This document shows, piece after piece, positions 11,905 to 25,000 of a stretch of 64,000 bases of DNA. Where the stretch lies: assembly GCA_037954325.1 (NCBI GenBank), contig JBBMNZ010000018.1:14935001-14999000 (forward strand). Reading direction: 5' to 3'. The notes beneath the pieces were generated by a model. That model searched no databases and was not told the DNA's origin. It saw only the letters and a program-made list of their open reading frames with translations. Position 1 is the stretch's first letter. Every line of letters begins with the position of its first letter. This DNA is from Fistularia commersonii. Lineage: Eukaryota > Chordata > Actinopteri > Syngnathiformes > Fistulariidae. A program made the translations under genes and the position numbers.

Positions 11905-12666
11905 CAAATGCCAGGCTTTGCCGTACGGGCCTCAATTGAGGCGTTTTCCAAATATTCTAGCAAGGCTACGAACTGAAGCCGACACAATGAGCAAGGCTCT
12001 TTTGAAACGTCACATCTTCCCTCAAACGAACAAATAAACAAACAAAATGTAGCAATTATTTGCGGATATGTTTGCATACTTGCTAAAGTGACCGGGGCAG
12101 TGTATTGTCCAAAAATAGTAGAAAGATTTAATCTGTTCTCCTCAGTTTGTGCACAGACACATTCATATATATTTATAAAACAAAATGTAAGGCTTTGCCA
12201 TACAGGTTTCAATAAGGATTACATTGAGGTATTTTACAAAAATTCTATCAACGCTTCACACTGAAGCCAACACGATGAGTAAGGCTACGCTGAGCATTCA
12301 CAGCCTCCCTCAAACAGGCAAACAAATATTATGAAGGATTTGTTGCACCCATGCTAGACTGAATAGGTGAGTGCATTGTCGAAAAATAGTAATAGGATGT
12401 GATCTGATCCCCCAAGTCTGTGCTTGTGCACTGTCATGCACACACAACGAATTCAATGCTTTGTCATACAGGCCTGAATAAGGGTTGCGCTGAGGTATTT
12501 CACAAAAATTCGATTAAAACTACAAATAATTGAAAAGTCACATCCTCCCTCAAACAAACTTATGGAGGATTATGAAGGATTTTTTGCACACATGTCACAC
12601 TGAGTAGGTGAATGTATTGTGGAAAAATAGTAGTAGGCTCTAATCTGATCTCCCTACTTTGTGCAT

Positions 12667-12746
<80 letters not shown>

Positions 12747-12860
12747 GACATGCAAGGTTTTCCCAAACAGGCCTAAATAAAGAACAAACATTACAAAGGA
12801 TTTGTTGCACACATGTTCATTTGAATATGTGAGTGCACTGTCAAAAAAATATCAGACGCA
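11905..12860. repeat. Tandem repeat, about four ~270-300 bp units
   Basis: The anchor 'ggctttgcc(g/a)tac' or a variant recurs at about 11914, 12191, 12457 and 12756. Within each period 'cctcaaac(g/a)aacaaa', then 'ttgt.caaaaatagta', then 'tttgtgca' follow in the same order. The units are diverged from one another, so the array is old. Unit 3 ends in the long CA run at 12666-12744. Confidence 0.75.
12666..12744. repeat. (CA)n microsatellite, ~79 bp
   Basis: An uninterrupted CA dinucleotide run lies at the end of the third unit of the 11905-12860 tandem repeat. The minus-strand frame through it encodes only Val-Cys and is not a gene. Confidence 0.95.
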
Positions 12861-13139
12861 TTATTTAATGTGCATTTTTTCCCCCGCATTTAGAATAACA
12901 AATGAGACAAAATAAAAAATTGCACCTTTCACTCCGTGTCGCGGGAAAGTGCACGTCTGTGCAAAAAGCGGCCCCCGTCGGCGGCGCGCTGGCCCCGGCA
13001 CCTGTGGAGGATGCTGCGGGGAGAAAGGCGCTGGTTGACAGGCTGGGTCCGAGGAATGACCGGTGACAGAGTGACAGATGCACCGGAGCTCCAGTCTCGT
13101 AAACTGTGAAGTCATGGAGCTACTTGAAGCCAGATGACG

Positions 13140-13270
13140 CCCCCATTACCGCAAATTAGCCAATGGGAGCTGAGAGGCAGAGTTGTCCTCCTGGCCGCCA
13201 TTAAAGAATTCAATCCATGAACTGAAATAATGGAAATCTGCTGGACCCATGGATCTGCCAAAGAAGAAAA
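13140..13270 (+). promoter_or_regulatory. Candidate MED13 promoter
   Basis: A CCAAT box (13160-13164) and a YY1-like GCCGCCATT (13194-13202) lie about 0.8 kb upstream of the MED13 ATG, at the edge of a CpG-containing stretch. The transcription start cannot be fixed from sequence alone. Confidence 0.35.
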
Positions 13271-14015
13271 GCCGATGAGTAGCGTCGCGATCTTGGCATT
13301 TCGTTCGTCTTGCGAGTGTTCTGATTATGTCCGAGCACTGTGTTATATTTAGTTGAATGGAGGGCGGTGTTGCTAATTGCTTTATGTAGGTAGTAGGCTA
13401 GCGTTCAAGCTCTGGTATGTTAGCTTGTGTGCTAACAGGCTAGCAGAGATCAGGGGGAGGGGAGAGTTCCTTTGCTTTGAAATTGTTTCAGATCAGCTAG
13501 CTCGCATTAGCATTAGCACACCAGGGACTGAGCTTTCAGGGTGAAGTTTTTTTTTCTCTCTCTCTCTCTCTCTCTCTCTAGTTTCCCTTGCTCGTATTTT
13601 GATTGCGCATACAACTTTTCGGCTTTTCGTTGAAATGTTACACCATCTGTGTCACGTTAGTCGTTGACCGATTTAAAGATCGGATGATGTAGCCGTAAGT
13701 GTATGGCTAACAAGATCGGACAATACATTTCAAATTGGATTGATGAATCGTGTCGCCAGAAGCTTAACGTTACTGTTGACGCGATCTGACTACTTGTCTT
13801 ACGCTGGGTTAGCTCGCAGGCTAAGCGGTGGCTAGCACCGGCTAGAGGTTGTCTGTTGAGCTAGCGCTGGCTAGCCGTGGCTAGCGAGTTGCTCAGCGCC
13901 TTAGCGGGATAGTTGGAACCGGGCAGCGCTGCCACAACGAGTCAACCGGGTCAGTTATTGCCTCCGATGGCGATTGAGACGATGGACTTAAACGTTACGA
14001 TCACGCAGTGAAAGG
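13271..14015 (+). other. Probable MED13 5' leader with GCTAGC-rich block
   Basis: The block is unusually dense in GCTAG, GCTAGC and GCTAA hexamer-like words (13396-13510 and 13805-13890). It also has a TC dinucleotide run (13555-13580). It ends in GAAAGGATGA, the MED13 start context. Its status as 5'UTR is inferred from position. Confidence 0.45.
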
Positions 14016-17000
14016 ATGACTTCGTGCTTTGTACCAAACGGGGCCAGTTTGGAGGATTGCCACTCCAACCTCTTCTGCCTGGTAAGTCTGCCTCCTAAGC
14101 TATTTAGCGCTAGCTCCGCTACTGAGGCCAGAAAGCCATTTTAGCTAATCAGGCAACAAGCTCGGTAACGTCAATTGCAGACAGGCTGGGAGGCATCGGG
14201 CCTGCAACTTGCAAATCGTGATCTAACCAACTTCCACAAGAGCAACAGCACGTAACGTTACTGCAGGCTAACTGTGTCGGAGCGTTGCTAATGAACATGG
14301 CATGATTGTGTGTTTACCCTGGGTTTGATTCATATTACGAACTATCTCAGCATTTCAAATCACACCAACAGGAGGGTCCATTTATTAAACACAATGTTTT
14401 GTGCAACGCGGCTATTTAACTGGGAATTGAAATACAGCCGCTGAGCACTTCATAGTGTATTGTTACACTTTTACAATCTAATGTGCACTGCAATAATGAC
14501 TGTCTCAGCAAAGATAAGATTCGATTGGCACTAACGACAGGTAGTCATTAAAGTTTGTTATTGTGGTTACTTTTGCAAAGGTGGGGGTTTAATATATCCA
14601 AATCCGGGTTACATGTATGGGAGAAACAGAACACGGCTAATGCATGCCAATAAAACGTCACCCGGCCAAAATGTCAGGAATCAACCCCTCTGGTGGTGTC
14701 ATCCTAAACTGGATACAATAAAGCTCGAATTAATAGCAGAGCCATTGACGTGCATCATATTACATTGGTGTACCTAATGAATTTGCCAGCAGAATGGAGT
14801 AGGAGACACTACAGCGTGTTTATGATATTTCACAGACTAATTGCATTGTACACAGACTTCTAGTGGTGTGTCACCTGTAGTTACTGGCTGCTGATTGAAT
14901 TACTGCATGGTGGCTCTGAGGCATACTTGCGGTGTCACATATAACAAGTATTGCAAGAATTTTCATACGGAAAGCCTCAGCATTTTCTTTTTCAAACAGC
15001 GAATGTCAGTGCCACTGGAGAGACGGCCCACACGCGCTCCATACTATCCGTGCGGTCGACATTACCACCTCTTCTGAGTGCTTCACCGTTGCCGTACAGT
15101 TATGACCTCTGCACATTCAGACGTCGATTCTTTGTTCTTAGGCTGATTTGACTGGGATAAAATGGCGACGATTTGTGTGGCAAGGACCCACTTCATCGCC
15201 AATCCTTTTCCCCGTGACCGAAGAGGACCCGATCTTGTGCAGTTTCAGCCGATGCATGGCGGCAGATGTGCTGAGTGTGTGGAGAAGACACCACACCCCG
15301 GGTCGCAGAGAGCTCTGGCTCTTCTGGTGGGGGGACGACCCCAGTTTTGCTGAGCTCATCCATAATGAGCTCTCAAGTAAGTACAATCAGTGTCCAGAAT
15401 ATGTATTTTTGAAACTGATTTCCCCCATTTATTCGCAAAAATATTTTTGTCATTTACTTGAAATTTAAAGAAGTTAGCTCCACGCACTAGAGTCAGCAAA
15501 ACTTTTACACATATTTAAATATTACATGGTAAAGATGTTTCAGCTGGAGGAGCAGTATTTAAATCATTTATAACCCCTCAAGCTCAAAGATTTGAGCTGT
15601 TATACAACCCAACTTCATTGTTGACAATATAGATTTTCCCAATTCCCCATTATCAGTCTATTCAATTTTTTTTTTTTTTAAGAAACAAGTGCAGTTTATT
15701 AGTTATTCCCTTTACTATATAACTTTATTTTTCCTTCAACCCATGTGGGGACGTATTCGTCTCAAGTGAATTTGACTTCTCTATGAGTTGGTTGCACTTG
15801 GTTGAAGCTCTATCCGCTGGGAAAATAATAGGACGATGTCTCTTCCAATTGTATGGGGAGGATTTTTTTTTTACTTCAAAGCTGCCACAGTCTATTTACA
15901 CTTCTAGTCTCTTACTATAACTTGAGACGTGACACAGTCGGTTTAAGAATGTGCAGCTCTGTTCCAATATCTCTGCCCACTGCTCATGACATGGTGATAG
16001 TGTATCACTGTATTGTACTCATTGTACCAACCTCTGGAGCTATTCGCTCAACCGCTGAGGACGTCTACACGCTCTACAATGTTTTGCACGATGTAACCGT
16101 GCAAGAGTAGTCCATAACCATGGATTTATAGCAGAAATCATCTCAAGTGTGGCAATATTATTCTTTCGGTCAAAAACCAGAGCTTGTGGCAAACGGGCAC
16201 ATCGACTGACAAATTGAATGTGTCACCTTTTAAAGCGCAGGAAGTTACTTATTACTTACCTAGCAGACGGGATTGACTCCCAAACTTTTTGATAATAATC
16301 TGCTCGCCGTTTGTATCGTCCTTGTCTCTCATCTGTGGGGGGTGAAGAGACCGCACTGAGTTATCACACGTCTTGAGCGCCTATCCTCAACGTTACTTTC
16401 ACGCATCTTAACTTGGCTTTGGAGAGGGTAGCAGAGCTCTCGCTGTCCGCACTTCTTGTGCTCCGGATCATTCGAACCAGTTAAAAACTTGTTGGTAACA
16501 CTGCACCTCAAACACAATGTCACATTACAAACACACACACACACACGTTTCCATTTACAAAACGAAGGGGTTTTTCTCCCCTTTGTTAATTACCTGCATC
16601 TGGGTTATTGTTTTTCTCTCCTTGTAGGTGAGGAGGATGGCGAGTGGGAGAGCGGCCTGTCCTACGAGTGTCGAACACTCCTCTTCAAAGCCATTCACAA
16701 CCTGCTGGAGCGTTGCCTCATGAACCGGGGCTTTGTTCGCATTGGCAAGTGGTTTGTTAAGCCCTATCAGAAGGAGGAGAAGGCCATTAATAAAAGGTAC
16801 GGTCGGATTAATAGCAGCAGACAAGCTTGACTGTTTTTCGAACTTTCCGTCTCACCGTCGCATTTGGGTTCACTGTATAACCTCTAAAATGTGTGTGTAA
16901 GAAAGGTCTTACGTGTTGTTGCAAAGTGATAACTGGTTTCTGAGGAGGCTTCTTACTGGGAAGAGAGTGAATGGAGGAAAAAAAGCGGTGCTGTGGTAAA

Positions 17001-18746
17001 GTCCAGCGTCGCGGCGCGCTAAAATCTCTTCAGGAGAATAGGCAGGGCCGCGGAGTCTACCGTTTTTGAAATAACTCGGCCTTAGAGGACAAGACATGTT
17101 TAACGTGAGGTAAAAACAGTTCATCTTTGATGCCTGGGATAAATGTAATTACCTTGACTTTCGATCCACACCAGATCCCCGTGTTAAGAAATGAATAAAT
17201 GAAAAAAGCAGTTCCCAACACACAGTGACTACCAGTAGGCAAGGCTTTCACAAAATCACACCAGGGTTATTGCTGGTCACCTTAAGTCATAGAATACAGG
17301 AACAGGCGTCGGGATGAAGTGGCACGATTTCAGAAGTCAGCATTCCATATCAATTATGAGGAAACAGGCGGTGTAAAAAAAAAAAAAAAAAAAAGAAAAC
17401 TACCAAAAAATGGTGACACATAACATGAAGCACAAGTTCTAGCCTGAGATTGAATCCCTTTTTACTTGGGTGGAAATGTGTGGTGCGTGGAATAATGACA
17501 ATCCAGCCTGTTGCCACATTTCTACTTCACATTATTGCTCATTAATTGACCAACATTTCCTTGCCTCCACTGGAGCTGGTGTGGAAATGCAAGCAAGGAG
17601 AATCCCAGGGTTCCCTAAAAAGCTTATTTAAGGTGTTTTGCCCGTGTTGATCCACAGCAACGTTTATCTTGTGCACGGTTCATTGGCCTCAGATCCCTCC
17701 AGTTAGTTTATTCAGCGCCAAATAGCGGTTATTTTTAAGGCTCGTGTTGTTCTATTGTTTTATCACCGTGCTGTTTTTTTTTTAAAACCGGTTCCGGCCC
17801 TTCATTTTCGGGCTGCGAACCAGTTTCATTCTGTGTTCAGACTTGTACTTGGCAGCTTAGCGGAAAAGGTATATAAAGTTTTATCATTTAATACAGCCTT
17901 GATTTATACTCTTGTTGTTCATGAAATGTTTCTTCTGATGGTTAGCCGGAATTAATGTTCTCTGTCAAGCTGTTCAGAGCTGATCCCAGTGATGAATGGA
18001 GGTAGAAGTTGGTCTTTGCGTCGGTTGTGTTACTGGGTTCTGTTTTGTGATTGTGCAAAGATTTTGGGTGTGTGTGTCTGTGTGTGTCAAACGTTTATCC
18101 CAAGAAATCCACTGAGAGCCCTGACTCTTGTTTCCACGTGCACCTCTATTGCTGTTAAAATGATAACGCGTACCTGCAGCAGGTTGCATCAGCTGTTACT
18201 TAATAATGTTATTTCTGCAAGTGGCTTTGTGACAGCGGTTTGTGAGGGAGAACCTGCGCCCGTCCGCTGATACGACCAACATTTTCTGGAGCTCCCCAGT
18301 AAAACGAGACATCCATTCCTATACTAGAGCTCTCATCTATTCAAGAGCCCCCATTTTTTGGTTTTATATGAGTACAAATACTCAGTATATGAGTATGAAG
18401 TCATGATCAGGAAATTGACGGTGAAATCACATGACGAGTCAACATTCGAGGAGCTCGGAAAACAGAAGAGAGGGAGGGCGCAACCTTCTTGTCGAGCTAC
18501 AATTAACGACTGGATCTCCCACCGCCTACACCGTTCTGCTGTCGCTGTCTGCATATTTGAAGTGTACCTATAGTTTGCTTTAATTTCTCAAGTTCCTCTT
18601 CCCAAATCCAATCCCACTAATTAAAAAGTATGTGTCGAGGCAGCAGTACAGAACCTTCTATGAGGAGTGTTTGGCAATCTCGCTGTTGCCTGCCCTCTCT
18701 GGCTGGTAAATAGGGCAGTGTTTGAGAAATGCTGATTCTGCACTGT

Positions 18747-18784
<38 letters not shown>

Positions 18785-18951
18785 GCGCTATGTACGCCAG
18801 TCCAATTTTAGTGCATTTCGCTACTTGTCTTTCCAAACTAGTTGGAAAATATTATTTTTAACATTTCAAGGCTATAATAATCTCCCATGTTTATCTTAGC
18901 CACATTTGTTTGGCTGTAGCAAAGTGTGCTGCAAATGCCAACTGCACTGTG

Positions 18952-19003
<52 letters not shown>

Positions 19004-22000
19004 TGTGTGTAAAATATGCACCATCATCGTTTTTGTCACAGTTGGCTTCTCTCAATATGAGTGAAAGCAACAGTTGACACCTGAGAGGAAGTTGAACAGA
19101 TGATATTCCCTCTCCTTCCACTCTGACTTTATCATCAAATTGTGGAAGTATCCTTATTTATTCTCCTTAATGCTAACATTTTGAAATTTGAGACCGACCC
19201 CCCCCCCCCACACACACACACACACACACTCTCTGAAAGCTACTCAATTAAGCCAATTCCTCTCAACAGTAAAATCCTTTTTTTGTCCCTGTCCCTCCTG
19301 TCTGCAGTGAGCACCTGTCCTGTGCGTTCACCTTCTTCGTGCACGGTGATAGTAACGTTTGTACAAGCGTGGAGATCGCTCAACATCAGCCTCTTCAGCG
19401 TCTGAGCGAAGAGCATCTGAGCCTTGCCCAGCAGAGCTCCAGTCCCTTGCAAGGTAGGACATTCTGTGCTTTCCGCGGTATTAACGGGTGAATATATATC
19501 TTACATATTTACGGGGTTTATTTGTGACCTTGTCCTCGACCCGTCTGCTCCTCAGTCATCCTGAGCCCGTACGGCTTGAACGGGACCCTCACAGGCCAGG
19601 CCTTCAAGATGTCTGACCACCCAACTCAGAAGCTCATTGAAGAATGGAGGCAGTTCTATCCCATCAGCCCCCATCCCAAAGAAGTCCAGGAGGACAAGAT
19701 GGAGGATACAGACTGGGAGGATGACTCCTTGGCAGCTGTGGAGGTCCTTGTTGGTAAGGCGTCATAACACACTAATGGGGCTTTAAATTGAATTGAGGAA
19801 GTTGGGTTTAAACCCGTCTTGTTCACAGGGCGCCAAATATCTGTTTCCTGATATTCTTTGTGGGATTAGTGACAACAAATGTAGAATGTTTCCAGTGTTT
19901 TTTTCTGATACTTGAAGAGCCGAATAAGAAACATTTGGAAAGTTCAAGAGGATTTTTTTTTTTTTTTTTTTTTAACCGGCTAAGAATCTGCACAAAGGCT
20001 GGTCGGGGTAAAGGAAATGAGAATTCTTCCTGGTAGTGTCCAATGATACGCCCTTTTTTTTTTGTTTGTTTGTTTTTTTTTGGAGTGAGTTTATCACTTT
20101 ATTTTAAAGTGGTTTATGAATCCTGTATTCTGATACAGGATCATAAACCACCTTGTGTATTTGGGTGCACGCACACACCTCGTGCAGCCGGGCCTCAGGA
20201 GAGCAGTGGCAGGTCTTCTAGCAGCAGTCAGGCTTCTCCTGTGTAACTGGATCAGCCTACACATGCCTGAGTTTTTAATGAACGGACTGAAATGGTAAAT
20301 AATGGTCCGAGGACAAGTATCAAATTCTGCTGATGTTGTGACTTTTTTTTTTTTTTTTGGAAGTTACGTCACCAAGAGAGGATGCAAGTAGGTGAGACAT
20401 CTTTACGTAAGCTAGTTTGAGTGACAGGGGAAAGACTAAGTCAACAGTATTAAATGTCTTATATAAATGCATTGTTGAATGTAATTTGGTTTTATATTTG
20501 TCTTTCTTTGCTAATCCTCTGAAGAACTCGCTTGGGTTTAAACCGTATTAACGATATTTATGTAAGTCTATGCTGAAATAAAATTTAAATCTCAAATCAC
20601 CCAAAAAAAGAAATCCAAAAGGTTACACATGAATAAGTAATTGCCATTCTCTGTAATCCATTGGTTGTCGTGTGGCTCATTGGCTCTGCACCTAAAACAC
20701 TGAACATGCCTTGTCCATGTAACTGGAGGCTGTGGAGTGCAAAGTTTTGCCATTTCAAACTAAAAATATGCATCACGATGCTGATAAATCATCCCGGCAT
20801 AAAAGCACTTACACGGTGAACCCCAGAACAAACGAGGACAAAGTGTCGCTTTACTTACCCGCAGGGGATCCTGAGGTAGCCCGGCAACTCCCAAATTATT
20901 CATACCCCTATCCAAGAATAAATAAACGCTGTTAATCTTACCTCTGCCGTGCAGCTCTTTGTCCACGTCTATGATGCTGAAGGTGGCGAATGTGTTTTGT
21001 CTCCGGTTCCAGCTGGCGTGAGAATGGTTTACCCCTCCTGCCTGGTGCTTCTCCCGCTGTCGGACCTTCCCACCGTGGTCCCCCAGGGCTCCGCCAACAC
21101 CTCAGGAAGCTTGTGTGGTGCCCAGCAGGGCCAGGCTGCTCACAGAGATCCTGCCATGTCCTCTGTCACTCTGACGCCTCCGACTTCACCTGAAGAAGCT
21201 CAGACCGGTGAGATTCTTACCTCACGTGCACCGGACGCTCCGCCTGCCCTTCGTTCCTTTGACATTGTGTTTTTCGGCCTTCCGTCACAGAATACCAGCC
21301 CGTGCAGAGGTGGCTGAAGCTGTCCTCTGCGTCTGATGGCTACAACTCTAACAACAGTCTTCACGGGGGGAAGATCCCGCGCAGGCTGGCCAGGCAGATG
21401 GTGGAGTGTGTGTGGCAGGAGTATAATATAAACCGTACCGGGAACAAGTACGTTAGAGCTTTTACTCCTGCGTTACTAGCATTTTAGTCAAACAATTGCT
21501 TTAAAAAACACATTTGCCCGCTCTTTTTGTTCAGGCGGAAGTTTACTACCTTGACCAATGGGATCTGCGACGAGGAGTCGGACAAAACAGGGCTTTGGGA
21601 TTTTGTGGAGTCGACCCACAGGCCGCATTGCAATTGCTCAAGGTACGCGGGGAAGGGGCGAAGGTCATTTAAAAGCTAATCCTGATTCGGTTTCAGCGCT
21701 AACGTCGTTGCCATTCTCACCTAGACATAAAAGTCAAAAGCAGCGATCCAACAGCACCTCAGGACACATGCCTTCATCAGGCCAGCCCACCCAGCCGGCC
21801 CCCAAGCACAAGCTGGGCGACAAACTGGAGAAAGGGGAGAAGCAGCAGAAGAGGCCGCAGACGCCTTTCCACCACCGCAACTCTATCAGCGAGGAGCAGT
21901 CGCTGGAGCCGCAGACACAAAGACTTTGCCTAAGGACACAGGAGGAAGGCTCGTTTCCCAGCCTACACCACGTGGACACGGCGCCCTCCAAAGCTCCCAC

Positions 22001-25000
22001 GCTGCACACTCACGGCCCTCCCGCAGACCTCGGAGGATCCCCTCCTCCCCCTCCACTCAGCCCACATCCCTGTGACCACGTCGAAGGTGACATGACTCCA
22101 GACGGCATGAAGAACTCGTCTACGCCCATCCACCAAACATTCTACCATCCGTCAGTGGAGCCCTGCCTCCTGCCACAGAAGGGCTCATCCGAGGAACCTC
22201 AGCTGGAAAACATGCCGATGCCTTTGCCCTTCTCTCAGCCCTTTAACGAAACCCTGGAGCCCACCGTCTACGTCGGATCGGCCATCAACCCGAATGAAGA
22301 TTCCACTCACAATCCCTGGAAGTATTTCAACCTGCCAAGGAAGAAGGCCACTCACTTTCAGACGCCTCTGCTACCCATGGATAAACTACGGGACGAGCCT
22401 GGAGGAGGAGCGGAGGGCGTGGTGTCTGTCACGGAGTAAGCCGTTCAAATTGTTGCCGTTAATTCGCCTCGTGTTCCAAAATTCAACTTTCTCATTACCA
22501 CCCTTTTTTTTTACCTCATCGCAGGTTGATGTCGGGCTCGGTGCATCCCCTGAAAGTGTCCCAGGACCTGGTGAAGACCTACACCCAGCGCAAGAACACC
22601 CATCTATCCTCCAGCACCGGCGACGGAGAGGAGAGCGGGGAGCCAGACCCGTACGCCTTCGTGGAGGGAGACGAAGAGTTCAGTTTCACCGAGAAGAAGG
22701 ACAAGCCTGGCGCCGAGAGAGAGGGCAACAAAAAACACAAGGTGGGCTCGCGATGCACCGACACACGAGGAGGAGACACGTAAAATTATGTAAATTATAT
22801 GGCAAAATATTCCTCATCTGTGATTAATTTTTGATGGAATACTGTTTAAACCCTCATTGTTTCTCAAACTGACAACGACGTGAGTTTACACTTTTCTGCA
22901 GCCGCGGTTCTTTGCTTTCAACCGCCAATACCAGGGTCACCGCGATCAGTGTTTCATCCATTTTTGCGCCGCATGGTGCTCTTGTCTGTTCTTTTAAAAG
23001 ATAATAGCAATTTAGACACAAAAACTCTCTGGTTTATAATTGTTATCCTTTCCTCTTTTGGCACAGGTGGATGAAGGAGCAGGGATTGATGGTAAATCAG
23101 CTTTCGTATTGTTTATGCGACTCCTCTGAGTTGTAGATTCAGATCTCAACTCCTGAATGTGATTGTGTGTGCGTGTGTGTGTGTGTAACCTCCTCTCTTG
23201 CTTCTCGGCACAGATGGCCAGGGTCCTTCAAACAGTAAACCCTCGGCCTCAACCAGCCTCATCCACGAGAATGATCTGGCTGTTTCCTACAGCGACCTGG
23301 ATAAAATCTTCAATTCCGACGAAGACGAGTTGGCGGTAAGTGCATCAGTGCATGAATATTGAATGCCATCTTAAATACTGCAGACGTTCTTCTGCTTCCT
23401 GCTTTCACATGATTCTCACATACATTCAAGATGCAACTCAAAAAGTTGTCTTTTGTCGTTAAGAAGTCTATACAGATAAACGTGATTTTTATTCAGATTG
23501 CTAATTTTCCTCTGCACACAGCCTGGATCCAAAAGGCAGGGAGTGAGTATAGAAGACAAATTTGGCTCTAAAGAAACTAAACCAGCCACGTTGGACCCCC
23601 TGTCTTGTATAAGTAAGAATATAAATCCGTTATCCTTGCATGAAAGCAGACTTTTCGCTTTCATGTTTTGTGATGCTGAACAACATCCGCCCTCCCCAGG
23701 CTCAGCAGACCTGCACAAGATGTTTCCCACCCCACCCTCCCTGGAGCAGCAGGGTTACTCTCCCATGAACTCCGGGAGCAAGGATAGCCTGGAGGCGGGG
23801 GCCGGACTCACCCTGCTTGATGGCAGCCAGCTCAACAACCACTTCAAGATGGAGATCGAGGAGGGTTTCTGCAGCCCCAAGCCATCTGAAATAAAGGTAC
23901 GACGGGTTAAGTGAGGGATAAATTTGGAATTGCGTCTTTTTTTTTTTTTTTTTTCACTTTCTGAGTAACCTCTCTGCTTTCAGGACTTCTCCTTTGTGTA
24001 CAAGCCCGAGACATTTCATTCGTTTATCGGCTGTTCGATGTACGCCCCGCTGAAGACGCTGCCCAGCCAGTGTCTGATGCCAATTAAACTGCCAGAGCAC
24101 AAGTGTGTGTATATGCGCAGCTGGACCATGGGCAAAATGGAGCTGATGCCGCCAGTGACGGCCAAAGACAGGTAAGAAACGCTTTGCATATGTTCACGCC
24201 GCGCGTAGATGTTCTCGTCGTGTATAAACCTCACCGTATCGGGGCGTCAGTCGTCTGAAACTTGTAATGGGAAGATGAGAATATTGGAAGCTTGTTTTGG
24301 GAGCATGCAACGCAAAGCACCTCCCTGGAAGAAAGGGATTTTATTAGTCACGAAACTAGGATTCTGGTGATTTTGAAGTGGATTAAAAAGGTTGCCTTTG
24401 AAACCAGATCGCAATTGAAAAGTGATAAACGTTTAAAAATCCAAACGGGAAACATACACACCGTGAGCTAGTCTTGTTATTTTTGTTGCAGTAACATCCC
24501 CAGCGTGGAGCCCGAGGATATCCAGACACACACTCCTCAGACCCACACACCCTTCATGTCCAGCAGCGCTCCTCCCAGCAACAGCGGCACAGGAATTCTA
24601 CCTTCGCCGGCTACGCCGCGTTTCTCCGTGCCCACTCCTCGCACACCCCGGACTCCACGGACCCCCCGCGGCCCGTCTAGCGTCCAGGGCTCCCTCAAGT
24701 ATGACAACTCCGACCTTTACTCCCCCGCTTCTACTTCCTCCACCTGTCGACCCCTCAGTTCCGTCGAGCCGGCCACTGTAACATCCATACCCGAGGCTCA
24801 CAGCCTCTACGTCACGCTCATTCTCTCCGAGTCGGTCATGAACCTCTTCAAGGACTGCAACTTCGACAGCTGCTGCGTGTGCGTCTGCAACATGAACATC
24901 CGGGGCGCAGATGTTGGCGTGTACCTCAAGGACAACGGCGAAGCCCAGTACCCCTGCACGTGCGGCTTCAGCGCAGTCACCAACCGACGCTTCGGTCAGT

